A stretch of 64,000 nt of DNA from Listeria monocytogenes (GTDB lineage: Bacteria > Bacillota > Bacilli > Lactobacillales > Listeriaceae), in NCBI RefSeq assembly GCF_041765605.1, contig NZ_CP168900.1:2558001-2622000 (forward strand), given 5' to 3'. Below the pieces are notes generated by a model. The model saw nothing but the letters and a program-made list of their open reading frames with translations, was not told the origin of the DNA and did not search any database. This document shows, piece after piece, positions 52,665-61,386 of this stretch. The translations under genes and the position numbers were made by a program. The first letter of the stretch is position 1; each line of letters begins with the position of its first letter.

Positions 52665-53936
52665 TTATTTTTTAAACATCTCTTCTTGCAATAATTCATA
52701 AAAAGCTTCATTATTCTCTGTTTTCTTCAGATAGCGTACGAAACGTTCTGAAATGTCTAGTCCATCGCTTTGTTTTGGCATTGCTTTGCGGATTTTCCAA
52801 AGTTGTTCTAAGCGCTCTTTGGATAGGAGTAGCTCTTCTTTTCTTGTTCCAGAACGGCGCATATCGATTGCCGGGAAAACGCGGCGTTCGGCAAGTTGGC
52901 GATCGAGGTGTAATTCCATGTTCCCCGTTCCTTTGAATTCCTCGTAAATAACGTCGTCCATTCGAGAACCCGTGTCAACTAATGCTGTGGCAAGAATGGT
53001 TAAGCTTCCACCTTCTTCAATATTACGAGCAGCTCCAAAGAAGCGCTTCGGTCTATGGAATGCAGCAGGATCAATCCCCCCGGAAAGCGTTCGACCACTT
53101 GGCGGAATCACTAGGTTATAGGCTCTCGCAAGTCGCGTAATACTATCCATTAAAATGACCACATCACGTTTTTGTTCTACTAAACGCATCGCTCGTTCAA
53201 GAACCAGTTCTGCTACTTTAATGTGATTTTCAGGTACTTCATCAAATGTGGAACTGACAACATCGGCCTTTACAGAACGTTCGATATCAGTTACTTCTTC
53301 CGGACGCTCATCAATTAACAAGACAATCAATTCTGACTCTGGATGATTAGTAGTAATCGCGTTCGCAATTTCTTTAAGTAATACCGTTTTACCTGCTTTT
53401 GGCGGAGCTACAATAAGTCCACGTTGACCAAAACCAATTGGTGAAATCAAATCAATCGTTCTTGTGGAAATAGGATTTTTGCCTGTTTCTAAATGAATTT
53501 GACGATCTGGATAAAGCGGTGTTAGCCCTGGGAAATGCACTCTTTCTTTAGCCACTTCTGGGTTTTCTCCATTGACAGCCTCGACATGGAGTAAACCAAA
53601 ATAACGTTCATTTTCTTTCGGAGGACGAACTTTTCCAGAAACCTTATCCCCAGTTCTTAACTCGAAACGTCTAATTTGGGAAGCTGAAATGTAAATATCT
53701 TCTGAGCTGGAAGAATAGTTGATTGGACGTAAGAAGCCAAAACCTTCATTTGGGATAATTTCTAATACACCTTCCATGAAGAAAAATCCTTCTTTTTCTG
53801 CGTTTGATTTTAATAAAGCAAAAATTAATTCTCGTTTAGTTAATTTGCTATAATAGGCAATTTTGTGTTCTTTTGCTAAAGCATAGATCTCTTTTATTGT
53901 TAAACTTTCTAAGTATGCAATGGACAGTTTAGCCAT
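52665..53936 (-). CDS. rho: Transcription termination factor Rho
   Basis: Hexameric RNA helicase. It has an N-terminal Rho_N helix bundle (1-50), a cold-shock-like RNA-binding domain (about 53-125, GFGFLRP), Walker A PPKAGKTV (178-185), [12 protein letters not shown] and the Q/R loops in [20 protein letters not shown], given in part. The 423 residues are standard. It lies about 100 bp after murZ without an intervening U-tract terminator, so cotranscription is likely. Confidence 0.97.
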   Translation of the reverse strand: MAKLSIAYLESLTIKEIYALAKEHKIAYYSKLTKRELIFALLKSNAEKEGFFFMEGVLEIIPNEGFGFLRPINYSSSSEDIYISASQIRRFELRTGDKVSGKVRPPKENERYFGLLHVEAVNGENPEVAKERVHFPGLTPLYPDRQIHLETGKNPISTRTIDLISPIGFGQRGLIVAPPKAGKTVLLKEIANAITTNHPESELIVLLIDERPEEVTDIERSVKADVVSSTFDEVPENHIKVAELVLERAMRLVEQKRDVVILMDSITRLARAYNLVIPPSGRTLSGGIDPAAFHRPKRFFGAARNIEEGGSLTILATALVDTGSRMDDVIYEEFKGTGNMELHLDRQLAERRVFPAIDMRRSGTRKEELLLSKERLEQLWKIRKAMPKQSDGLDISERFVRYLKKTENNEAFYELLQEEMFKK

Positions 53937-54005
53937 ATATGTACCACCTTTTTGAGTTAATAAATAGTATTTAGGAATAATTGATACTGGAGGGATTTAG
54001 AGGGA

Positions 54006-54034
54006 AGGCTGAAACGACTTGATTCGCTCAGCCT
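54006..54034. other. Hairpin between murZ and rho with T-run on the plus strand
   Basis: AGGCTGA (54006-54012) and TCAGCCT (54028-54034) pair. The T-run that would complete a terminator is on the plus strand (CATTTTTTAT), so intrinsic termination would act on rightward antisense transcription, not on murZ. On the minus strand no U-run follows. Confidence 0.5.
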
Positions 54035-54040
54035 CATTTT

Positions 54041-55312
54041 TTATAATTTTGTTTCTGCTGCGCTACTACGAGTAATATTTGCGCCAATAGCAGATAATTT
54101 TTCAATAATTTTACTGTAACCACGTTCGATATGTTCCACCCCGTGAATTTCAGTTTCTCCGTCAGCTAAAAGTGCTGCAATAACAAGCGCTGCACCGGCA
54201 CGTAAATCTGTCGCTGTCACTTTAGAACCTTGAAGTTGCACAGGACCACTTATAACCGCCGAACGACCTTCAAGTTTGAACTTGCCGCCCATTCGTTCAA
54301 TCTCCGCAATGTGTTTAAAACGGCTTGGATAGATCGTATCGGTGATGACACTGCTACCTTCCGCACGTGTTAAAAGAGCAGTTAACGGTTGTTGTAAGTC
54401 CGTTGGGAAACCTGGATAAGCGTAAGTTTTAATATCTACTTTTTTTATTTTCTCTACTTCCCCAACAAAAATAGCATCTTCTTCGATATCCATCGGCACG
54501 CCCATTTCTGTGAGCTTTGCAATGATTCCTTCTAAATGGGTGGGGATGACATTTTCGATTCGTACGCCCTTCCCAGAAGCTGCTGCAAGTACCATGAATG
54601 TCCCTGCTTCGATTCGATCCGGAATAATTGTATGATGACAACCATGTAAATGATCTACCCCAGTGATTCGAATAGTATCAGTTCCTGCACCTTTAATAAT
54701 TGCTCCCATATTTGTTAAAAGCGTTGCAACATCAATAATTTCTGGCTCTTTAGCTGCATTTTCGATAACCGTTTTGCCTTTTGCACGAACAGCCGCTAGC
54801 ATGATATTAATGGTCGCTCCAACACTTACTACATCTAAATAAATTCGTGCACCTTTGAGTTCGTCGGCACGCAAATAAATCGCACCTTGCTCGTTTGTTA
54901 CTTTTGCGCCTAATGCTTCAAAACCTTTTATATGTTGGTCGATTGGACGTGGCCCTAAGTAACAACCGCCTGGAAGTCCAATAACCGCTTTTTTAAATCG
55001 ACCTAGCATTGCACCCATTAAATAATAGGAAGCACGTAATTTCTTCACATTTCCTGATGGAAGCGGCATAGAAATCATATCTGTTGGGTCAATAACTGCT
55101 GTTTTATTATCATAGCGAACCGTGCCGCCAAGTTCTTCTAAAATATTATAAAGTGTGTGAACATCCGAAATATCTGGTAAACCTTCTAAAACCACTTCAG
55201 ACTCCGCCAAAATTGCAGCTGGAATCAAGGCCACCGCACTATTTTTTGCACCATCTACTTGCAAAGTGCCAGCTAATTTTTTACCGCCTTGAATAATCAA
55301 TTTATCCGTCAC
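54041..55312 (-). CDS. murZ: UDP-GlcNAc 1-carboxyvinyltransferase MurZ (second MurA)
   Basis: Paralogue of MurA with the same catalytic cysteine (Cys117 in [12 protein letters not shown]) and [13 protein letters not shown] start at GTG 55310-55312 (encoding [12 protein letters not shown]), seven bases after GAAGGG; the frame reaches an ATG at 55360 with no ribosome site. This gives 423 residues. Low-GC Gram-positives often carry two MurA enzymes; in Listeria MurZ is the minor, dispensable one. It is followed by rho. Confidence 0.95.
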   Translation of the reverse strand: MTDKLIIQGGKKLAGTLQVDGAKNSAVALIPAAILAESEVVLEGLPDISDVHTLYNILEELGGTVRYDNKTAVIDPTDMISMPLPSGNVKKLRASYYLMGAMLGRFKKAVIGLPGGCYLGPRPIDQHIKGFEALGAKVTNEQGAIYLRADELKGARIYLDVVSVGATINIMLAAVRAKGKTVIENAAKEPEIIDVATLLTNMGAIIKGAGTDTIRITGVDHLHGCHHTIIPDRIEAGTFMVLAAASGKGVRIENVIPTHLEGIIAKLTEMGVPMDIEEDAIFVGEVEKIKKVDIKTYAYPGFPTDLQQPLTALLTRAEGSSVITDTIYPSRFKHIAEIERMGGKFKLEGRSAVISGPVQLQGSKVTATDLRAGAALVIAALLADGETEIHGVEHIERGYSKIIEKLSAIGANITRSSAAETKL

Positions 55313-55392
55313 AAATGTACCCTTCTTTCCTGAAGCTTGTAATACTTTTTCATTATCCATTAATTTGTTTTACTTTGCAAGAAGCTTTCTCT

Positions 55393-55427
55393 AAAAAAAG
55401 CTGGGAACATTACGCCCCAAGCTTTTT
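55393..55427 (-). terminator. Terminator of the laf operon
   Basis: AAAAAGCT-T-GGG pairs with CCC-AGCTTTTT (one bulge), followed by T on the minus strand. It starts right after the stop of the flippase-like gene. Confidence 0.82.
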
Positions 55428-55428
55428 A

Positions 55429-56502
55429 TCATTGTGGTATATTTTTGGCTGGTGCTTTTGCGAGTGCTTCGATACGCGGTTTAATTTTTTTCGAAGCGGT
55501 ATCTTTTATTAATAAAGCGCCCGCACCGAAAACGATGCAGCTATAATAAGTAATAATACGCCACAAAACAAGTGCCATTAGGAGTTTTGCCGGACCGAGT
55601 AACATACCGAATAATAAGGTGAAAGTATACTCAGCTCCCCCAGCCCCTCCCGGAGTTGGCATAACCGTCGCAAACATAATAATAAACGCATGATACGTAA
55701 TCGCCATATAAAGGCCAATCCCAGTCACGCCAATCGCCTGTAAAATAAAGAACGGAATCGAAAAGTAAATCCAAAGTTGCAATGTAGTATAAAAACAACA
55801 ACGAACAATCAATTTCCAGTCTTTACCAATACGGCTACTTTCTTCATGGAAGGTAATAATTTTTTCATCTAATGTATTTCTTAAATTAGCCACTTTTTCC
55901 TTTTTCATAAATAGGCGTGTTGGTATAAGTAATACGTGCACTAATTTTGTCGTGAATTTTTGGCTTCTACCTACTAAAATAAGCGCAGCAATGACGAGGA
56001 CATGCACACCAAACCCAAGTAAAACAAGGAATTTCAGTTGCGTTACGCCAGTCATTAAATAATGAATACCAAAAATCAAAATAACTAAAAAGTTCAGCAC
56101 GACCATCGCTTGATAAATAATAAATTTCACGAGCAAAACCGAACTTCCTCGCCCCGCATCCATGCCTTGTTTCGTCAACATAACAAGTTGCGCGGGCTGT
56201 CCGCCAGTCGCCATTGGAGTAATCGTATTAAAAAATTGACCAATCATCGTAATGCGGAACGACGAAAAAAAACGTTGATCTTTATTGGCTGGTTTCGATG
56301 CAGTTTGCAGCACCACAGCCTCCAAAAACCAATAAATAAACATCGCAGCAAATGCCGCCAAGAGCCACCAAGGATTCACTTTTAACATCGAAGCAAAAAA
56401 AGTGGAGATATCTACGCCTTGAAATTGCCAGATAATGAAACCGATGCTAATGGCTAATACAATCGCAATATTAAATAGGTTTTTCTTTGCGTCTCCACTC
56501 AC
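55429..56502 (-). CDS. Flippase-like membrane protein (LPG synthase TM domain / UPF0104)
   Basis: An integral membrane protein with about eight helices of the lysylphosphatidylglycerol synthase TM / AglD2 family, lacking any aminoacyl transferase domain. TPMATGGQPAQLVMLTKQG and TPGGAGGAEYTFTLLFG are family signatures. I start at GTG 56500-56502 because AAGGAG at the end of lafB lies eight bases upstream; the longer frame overlaps lafB by 40 bases. Length 358 residues. As third gene of the laf operon it may help export or flip glycolipid; this is inference. Confidence 0.85.
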   Translation of the reverse strand: MSGDAKKNLFNIAIVLAISIGFIIWQFQGVDISTFFASMLKVNPWWLLAAFAAMFIYWFLEAVVLQTASKPANKDQRFFSSFRITMIGQFFNTITPMATGGQPAQLVMLTKQGMDAGRGSSVLLVKFIIYQAMVVLNFLVILIFGIHYLMTGVTQLKFLVLLGFGVHVLVIAALILVGRSQKFTTKLVHVLLIPTRLFMKKEKVANLRNTLDEKIITFHEESSRIGKDWKLIVRCCFYTTLQLWIYFSIPFFILQAIGVTGIGLYMAITYHAFIIMFATVMPTPGGAGGAEYTFTLLFGMLLGPAKLLMALVLWRIITYYSCIVFGAGALLIKDTASKKIKPRIEALAKAPAKNIPQ

Positions 56503-56507
56503 TGCGT

Positions 56508-57533
56508 TCACTCCTTCGTTAATAATCCTTGATAAAAGTCCAACCATATTGCAGCTAGTCGGTCCTCCGAATAATAAGTTGCTCCTCGTTTTGAAGCTTG
56601 TAACATTTCATTATAATAATCTGTATCATTTTCTAAACGTTCAATAGCCCGAATAAATCCAGGGTTGTCCACTTCTTTCACGTAGTAACCATCTAAAATT
56701 TCTTCGTACAAATCTAAATTTCGTAATAATATTGGAACATCACAACTCATCGCTTCCAAAATCGCCATCGGAAATAGCTCATTGTAAGAAGGCATAAAGA
56801 ACACATCCGCCATATTGATACATGCATTCATTTCTGAACGATCCACAATGCCAATAAATTTCACGTTACTCGGTGGATTGTCATAAATTTTTTTCAATTC
56901 CTCGTAACCCGAAGTAATTTTCCCAAAAGAAAATCCGCCCGCCCAAACAAATTGAACATCAGGAAGTTTTTTGGCTACTTCGATAAAATCAAGCACACCT
57001 TTACGATGTTGCACTTGACCAATTCCAATCACAGTAAATTTGTCCGCCGGAATTTCATATTTTGCCCGAGCAAGTTCTTTTTCTCCTTTTGAAATAGGAA
57101 AAAAGCTCTTTTTGGAAACGAAATTCGGGATATAATGAATTTTTTCTTCTGGAATATTATAAGCCGTAAGTTTGGGAATGAATGATGGGTTTACAACAAC
57201 AATCTCATCCATTCGTTTATAAAAACCAATCAAATATTTATAGAAAACTACGCGAGCAATCCAAGGTAATTTGAGGCTGCCTTCCATTGTTTCGGGCAAA
57301 AAATGGACATATCCAACTCGAACGCCTCGTTTCTTCTTAAAAAAAGTCGAAAGAAAAAAACGGAAATCAACGGTATGATAATGCGTGATATCCGATTTCT
57401 CAAAACTATTAATCTTCATATCAATTTCATTCTTATATCGTTCTTCTAGCAAATTCACAAGTTCGCGGTAAGCTGATGCTACACCCTGACCTTTTACTTT
57501 TTCTGCCGAAGATAGCATTGTCAACTTAATCAC
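56508..57533 (-). CDS. lafB: Glycolipid glycosyltransferase LafB
   Basis: GT4 family (GT-B fold) enzyme. In Listeria LafB adds galactose to glucosyl-diacylglycerol, giving the Gal-Glc-DAG anchor of lipoteichoic acid. The nucleotide-sugar site has MPSYNELFPMAILEAMSCDVP with the EX7E glutamates; GIGQVQHRKGVLDFIEVAK is the hinge region. The start is GTG (57531-57533) and overlaps lafA by 8 bp. The 341 residues are normal. Confidence 0.92.
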   Translation of the reverse strand: MIKLTMLSSAEKVKGQGVASAYRELVNLLEERYKNEIDMKINSFEKSDITHYHTVDFRFFLSTFFKKKRGVRVGYVHFLPETMEGSLKLPWIARVVFYKYLIGFYKRMDEIVVVNPSFIPKLTAYNIPEEKIHYIPNFVSKKSFFPISKGEKELARAKYEIPADKFTVIGIGQVQHRKGVLDFIEVAKKLPDVQFVWAGGFSFGKITSGYEELKKIYDNPPSNVKFIGIVDRSEMNACINMADVFFMPSYNELFPMAILEAMSCDVPILLRNLDLYEEILDGYYVKEVDNPGFIRAIERLENDTDYYNEMLQASKRGATYYSEDRLAAIWLDFYQGLLTKE

Positions 57534-58809
57534 GCCGCGATGACCTCTCTTTCCTTTGAACGTGTGTAGAAGAAGATAGTGAAAATACTTGTGAAGCTAT
57601 TTTACTTTTTATTAGCGTGGGCTTTACTTTAATCGTCCCATTCTGGCGCTTTACCCGGTATATTTCACGAACTTCATTGTATGTAGATTCAATGTTGATT
57701 CCAAATTGATCCGCAGAAATAGATTCCACTTTGACACGGCCATTCGTAGCAACCAATGTTGCCGTATTTTTGTCCGAAAGTATATTTATTAACAGCGATG
57801 CAAGTTCACTATCTTCATCGAATAAAAAGGCAGTTTCTCGGTCGCTTAAAAAGCCTTCAATACTTTCATCACGTTTGGCAACAACTGGTAAGGAAGCCGC
57901 CATTGCTTCTGCGTAAGTCAAGCCTTGTGTTTCTGTCGTTGAAGCACTCACAAACAAATCACCTAATTGGTAATATAAACTAATATTTTCCCAGTCAACT
58001 GCACCAGTGAAAATAACATGGTCTGCTAATTGTTTTTCTTCTACTAATTTTTCTAAGTCTTTACGCACCGGGCCATCACCAACGATGACCAATTTGGCTG
58101 TTGTTTTGGTTTGAAGGACTTCTGGCATTGCATTAATAATCGCATCAATATTTTTTTCATGCGCAATTCTTCCAAGCGAAAGTATCACTGGATCATTTTC
58201 TCCAATACCAAGTGATTTTTTCAACTCTATAATTTGTTGTTTTTCAACTGGCGCGAATGATGAAATATCTGTGCCTGTTGGAACGGTGTACATTAATTTG
58301 TGGATACCTTGTTCTTCTAAGTGATGCCTTACTTTTGCTGTTGGAGTGATTATGGCGTCATAGCTATCACAAAATGATTTTGTCATTTTCCCCACCATAG
58401 TAGGTGTTAAAATTTTACCTTTCGCAATATAATGCAAGTAATCGACATACATTGTGTGGTAGGTATGGATAGAAGGAATATGATATTTTTTAGCAATTCG
58501 CTTACCTAAAAGACCTAATGAAAACTCCGTATGTGTGTGAATTATATCTAAGTCCAAGCGACCTACTAGCTTAATAAACTTATTCATTCCAGCAATTGCT
58601 ACGCGACGTTCTGGAAAAAAGACGAACGGAATACTTGGTAAACGAAACACACGACCCTCTTCGCTTTCTCTATCAGCGTTTGGGTCAGTTGTTGTAAAAA
58701 TATATACAGTGTGCCCTTGTTTTCTTAGTTCGTTTTCCATAATCATTATCGATGTAGCTACACCGCTAATTTGCGGACTGTAGGTATCCGTAAAAATCCC
58801 TATATTCAT
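57526..58809 (-). CDS. lafA: Glucosyl-diacylglycerol synthase LafA
   Basis: GT4 enzyme that transfers glucose to diacylglycerol, first step of the LTA anchor. N-terminal Rossmann GIFTDTYSPQISGVATSI, the HTHTEFSLG loop, and the EX7E motif in ETQGLTYAEAMAASLPVV. A basic C-terminal tail (about 395-427) probably aids membrane contact. The 427 residues fit. It is first in lafA-lafB-55.4-kb gene, with an extended -10 promoter about 50 bp upstream. Confidence 0.93.
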   Translation of the reverse strand: MNIGIFTDTYSPQISGVATSIMIMENELRKQGHTVYIFTTTDPNADRESEEGRVFRLPSIPFVFFPERRVAIAGMNKFIKLVGRLDLDIIHTHTEFSLGLLGKRIAKKYHIPSIHTYHTMYVDYLHYIAKGKILTPTMVGKMTKSFCDSYDAIITPTAKVRHHLEEQGIHKLMYTVPTGTDISSFAPVEKQQIIELKKSLGIGENDPVILSLGRIAHEKNIDAIINAMPEVLQTKTTAKLVIVGDGPVRKDLEKLVEEKQLADHVIFTGAVDWENISLYYQLGDLFVSASTTETQGLTYAEAMAASLPVVAKRDESIEGFLSDRETAFLFDEDSELASLLINILSDKNTATLVATNGRVKVESISADQFGINIESTYNEVREIYRVKRQNGTIKVKPTLIKSKIASQVFSLSSSTHVQRKERSSRRD

Positions 58810-58859
58810 TACTATCGCCTACTCTCTTCCTCGTTGGTTCATTCATCATTTAATATATT

Positions 58860-58868
58860 ATTATAACA
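58860..58868 (-). promoter_or_regulatory. Extended -10 promoter of lafA
   Basis: TGT-TATAAT on the minus strand, about 50 bp before lafA; the -35 region is poor. Confidence 0.55.
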
Positions 58869-59061
58869 TAACTATAGTAAGTCGTATCACATAACTAACT
58901 ACATTATGACTCAATTATTTAGATAAAACATGCGCCTGAAGCATGATTTTTAATCGGGAAATTTGGAGTGTTTCTTTTTATTAAATGAAAGCTATAGTTA
59001 TCATACCATATTAGCCTTAATAACGATAATTAAATTCCTTCTATATAACCCCTTCGCAACA

Positions 59062-59110
59062 CATAAAAAATAACTGGCAAAATCAACAAGTGATCCTACC
59101 AGTTATTTTT
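59062..59110 (-). terminator. Terminator of fbaA
   Basis: 11-bp stem AAAATAACTGG / CCAGTTATTTT with a loop of 21 bases and a T-run on the minus strand. Confidence 0.82.
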
Positions 59111-59130
59111 ATATCATCATAAAGTTCGTC

Positions 59131-59985
59131 TTACGCTTTACCGTTAGAACCAAACTCTTGAATTTTTTCTGAAACAGTTTTGATAATCGCGTCCACACCA
59201 GGGCCGATTACTTTACGTGGATCATAAACTTTGTCATCAGTAGCTAATTTTTCGCGAACAGCTGCAGTCCAAACGATTTGGCATTCAGTGTTAACGTTGA
59301 TTTTGCTGTGACCTAGTTCAATTGCTTTTTTGATTTGGTGTTCAGGAATTCCAGAACCACCGTGAAGTACAAGTGGAGCACCTGTAAGTTCGGAGATTTC
59401 TTTCATTTCGTCAAAACCAAGAACTGGTTCGCCGTGGTAAGGACCGTGAACAGAACCTAATGCTGCAGCAAGTGCATCAATGTTAGCTTCTTTAACTACA
59501 CGTAAACATTCTTGTGGATCAGCATAGTTGATTCCACCAGTAACTCCGTCTTCGTCTCCACCAACAGTTCCAATTTCAGCTTCAACAGATACGCCTTTAG
59601 CGTGCGCATAATCAACAACTTGTTTAGTCATTGCAATGTTTTCGTCGATTGGGTGGTGAGAGCCGTCGATCATTACAGAAGAGAATCCTGCATCGATAGC
59701 CGCTTTACAAGAATCAAAGCTTGAACCATGATCAAGGTGAATCGCAACAGGTACAGTGATTTTCAGGTCTTCTACAAGTCCTTCAGTCATTTTTACAACT
59801 GTTTTGAATCCTCCCATGTATTTAGCAGCTCCTTCAGAAACTCCTAAAATAACTGGTGCTTTTTCTGCTTCTGCAGCTTTCAAAATAGCTTGAGTCCATT
59901 CAAGGTTGTTGATGTTGAATTGACCAACAGCATATTTTCCAGCTAATGCTTTTTTCAGCATGTCTGTCATGTTAACGATAGGCAT
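59131..59985 (-). CDS. fbaA: Fructose-bisphosphate aldolase, class II
   Basis: Zinc-dependent glycolytic aldolase. Catalytic Asp85 and zinc ligand His86 lie in [23 protein letters not shown] and [16 protein letters not shown] supply further ligands and phosphate binding. The 284 residues are normal. A strong AGGGAGGAAA precedes the ATG, and codon use is that of a highly expressed gene. It is monocistronic. A possible extended -10 (TGT-TATCAT, 60092-60100) lies about 110 bp upstream, and a cre-like site just beyond. Confidence 0.96.
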   Translation of the reverse strand: MPIVNMTDMLKKALAGKYAVGQFNINNLEWTQAILKAAEAEKAPVILGVSEGAAKYMGGFKTVVKMTEGLVEDLKITVPVAIHLDHGSSFDSCKAAIDAGFSSVMIDGSHHPIDENIAMTKQVVDYAHAKGVSVEAEIGTVGGDEDGVTGGINYADPQECLRVVKEANIDALAAALGSVHGPYHGEPVLGFDEMKEISELTGAPLVLHGGSGIPEHQIKKAIELGHSKINVNTECQIVWTAAVREKLATDDKVYDPRKVIGPGVDAIIKTVSEKIQEFGSNGKA

Positions 59986-60142
59986 AATACAATTTCCTCC
60001 CTCAGGAATTTAGGAAAACCATTTTGATTTTCCCTAAGATTTGAATTTCCGCCGTGAAAAATAGTGGCAGCTATTTTCCCCTAACAAACATATGATAACA
60101 GATTTGTGATGAATTTACCATAAAAACCAGAAAATTTTCTAG

Positions 60143-60156
60143 TGAAAACGCTTTAG
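60143..60156. promoter_or_regulatory. Possible cre (CcpA) site upstream of fbaA
   Basis: TGAAAACGCTTTAG matches the cre consensus at about 12 of 14 positions and lies roughly 50 bp upstream of the fbaA -10 candidate, overlapping the end of the lipid kinase gene. A single degenerate match is weak evidence. Confidence 0.3.
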
Positions 60157-61073
60157 CCTCTAAGACGGGCTGAAATTCGTTTTTCATCAGCAAATACTTC
60201 TAATGCTTCTGGGATTACCTCTAGTATATACGGTGCTTTCCCACCATATACTCCGTCGTAACTTACATTTAAATCTGCATCACTTTTCACTTCGACTTTA
60301 CCCGTGCGTGCATGAATCACATCCGAACTGCTTAAATGCGTCCCTTTTTTAATTGAAGCAAAAAGTTGAAATAGTTTTTTTGGGGATACTTTTTTTAAAA
60401 TTAAAAGTTCGAACATCCCGCTGTTTAGCTCTGCAGGAGGACATAATGTTTCCATTCCGCCGACAGAATTGGATTTATTAACAAAAAATAGTAGAATTTC
60501 TCCTTTGAAAATTTCATTATTATAAGAAATTTCTACATTTACCGGAGATAATTTTGGAAGAACTGTAAGCCCGCTGAATAGATAAGCAAGCCTGCCCCAT
60601 TTGGATTTCATTGATTCTTTTACCGCGTAGGTTATTTCAGTGATTCTTCCTCCAGCTGCATTATTGATAAAAAACTCGTTTTCATTCGCTTTCCCAATAT
60701 CTACGCGAATAGTTTCTTGGGTAGCTATAATGTGAAGTGCTTCTAATGGATCTTTAGCCACATTTAGCGCCCTTGCATAATCATTCGTTGTGCCTACTGG
60801 TAAAATCCCTAACTTTGGTCTTTTTTCGACTTGCATTAAGCCGTTAACAACTTCATTGACTGTTCCATCGCCACCAGCAGCAATTACTATATCATAACCT
60901 GATTCAGCCGCATGTCGCGCAATTTCCGTTGTACTTTTTGGCTTTGGCGTTGATGGGACTAGCGTTACTTCTAAATCCGCTTCAGTTAAAATTCTTTCCG
61001 CATCTGGTAGTAGTTTTCGAAACTTATTTTTCCCAGCTGCTGGATTGTATATAATCATCGCTCTCTTCTGCAA
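60153..61073 (-). CDS. Diacylglycerol/lipid kinase (DagK family)
   Basis: Soluble lipid kinase of the DgkB/YegS family. The nucleotide loop is GGDGTVNEVVNG (67-78), with MIIYNPAAGKNKF at the N-terminus and NNAAGGRITEITY and GGMETLCPPAELNSG later in the protein. In Gram-positives DgkB recycles the diacylglycerol left from LTA synthesis, which fits its place near the laf genes. The start is TTG (61071-61073), seven bases after GGGAG. The 306 residues are normal. Divergent from ami. Confidence 0.9.
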   Translation of the reverse strand: MQKRAMIIYNPAAGKNKFRKLLPDAERILTEADLEVTLVPSTPKPKSTTEIARHAAESGYDIVIAAGGDGTVNEVVNGLMQVEKRPKLGILPVGTTNDYARALNVAKDPLEALHIIATQETIRVDIGKANENEFFINNAAGGRITEITYAVKESMKSKWGRLAYLFSGLTVLPKLSPVNVEISYNNEIFKGEILLFFVNKSNSVGGMETLCPPAELNSGMFELLILKKVSPKKLFQLFASIKKGTHLSSSDVIHARTGKVEVKSDADLNVSYDGVYGGKAPYILEVIPEALEVFADEKRISARLRG

Positions 61074-61298
61074 ATTGCCGCTCCCTCTTTCCTGTAGATG
61101 ATTTTAGTTTCCTATTTTGCCTTAACGATGTCAACTTGTTTGTCCGAAAAAGAAAAAATCCTTTTATTAGAGTCTTTTTACCCATTACAAAAAGCATAGT
61201 TGTGCTTCGTTAAAATTACATTTTGTGTACCATTTTGAAATTATATTACTTTTCCATTAAAAAACATGTGCAATTAGGTTCATTGTTGCCGATATCCA

Positions 61299-61327
61299 TT
61301 GACTACGCCTTAACGTGTTGTCATAAT
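61299..61327 (+). promoter_or_regulatory. Sigma-A promoter of ami
   Basis: TTGACT (61299-61304), a 17-bp spacer and CATAAT (61322-61327), 60 bp before the ami TTG. The rest of the 313-bp divergent region shows no gene. Confidence 0.7.
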
Positions 61328-61386
61328 TAGAATAGAATAATTTTGTTTTTATTTAAGAGAAGTGCAGTTAGGAGAGGATTTAAACT

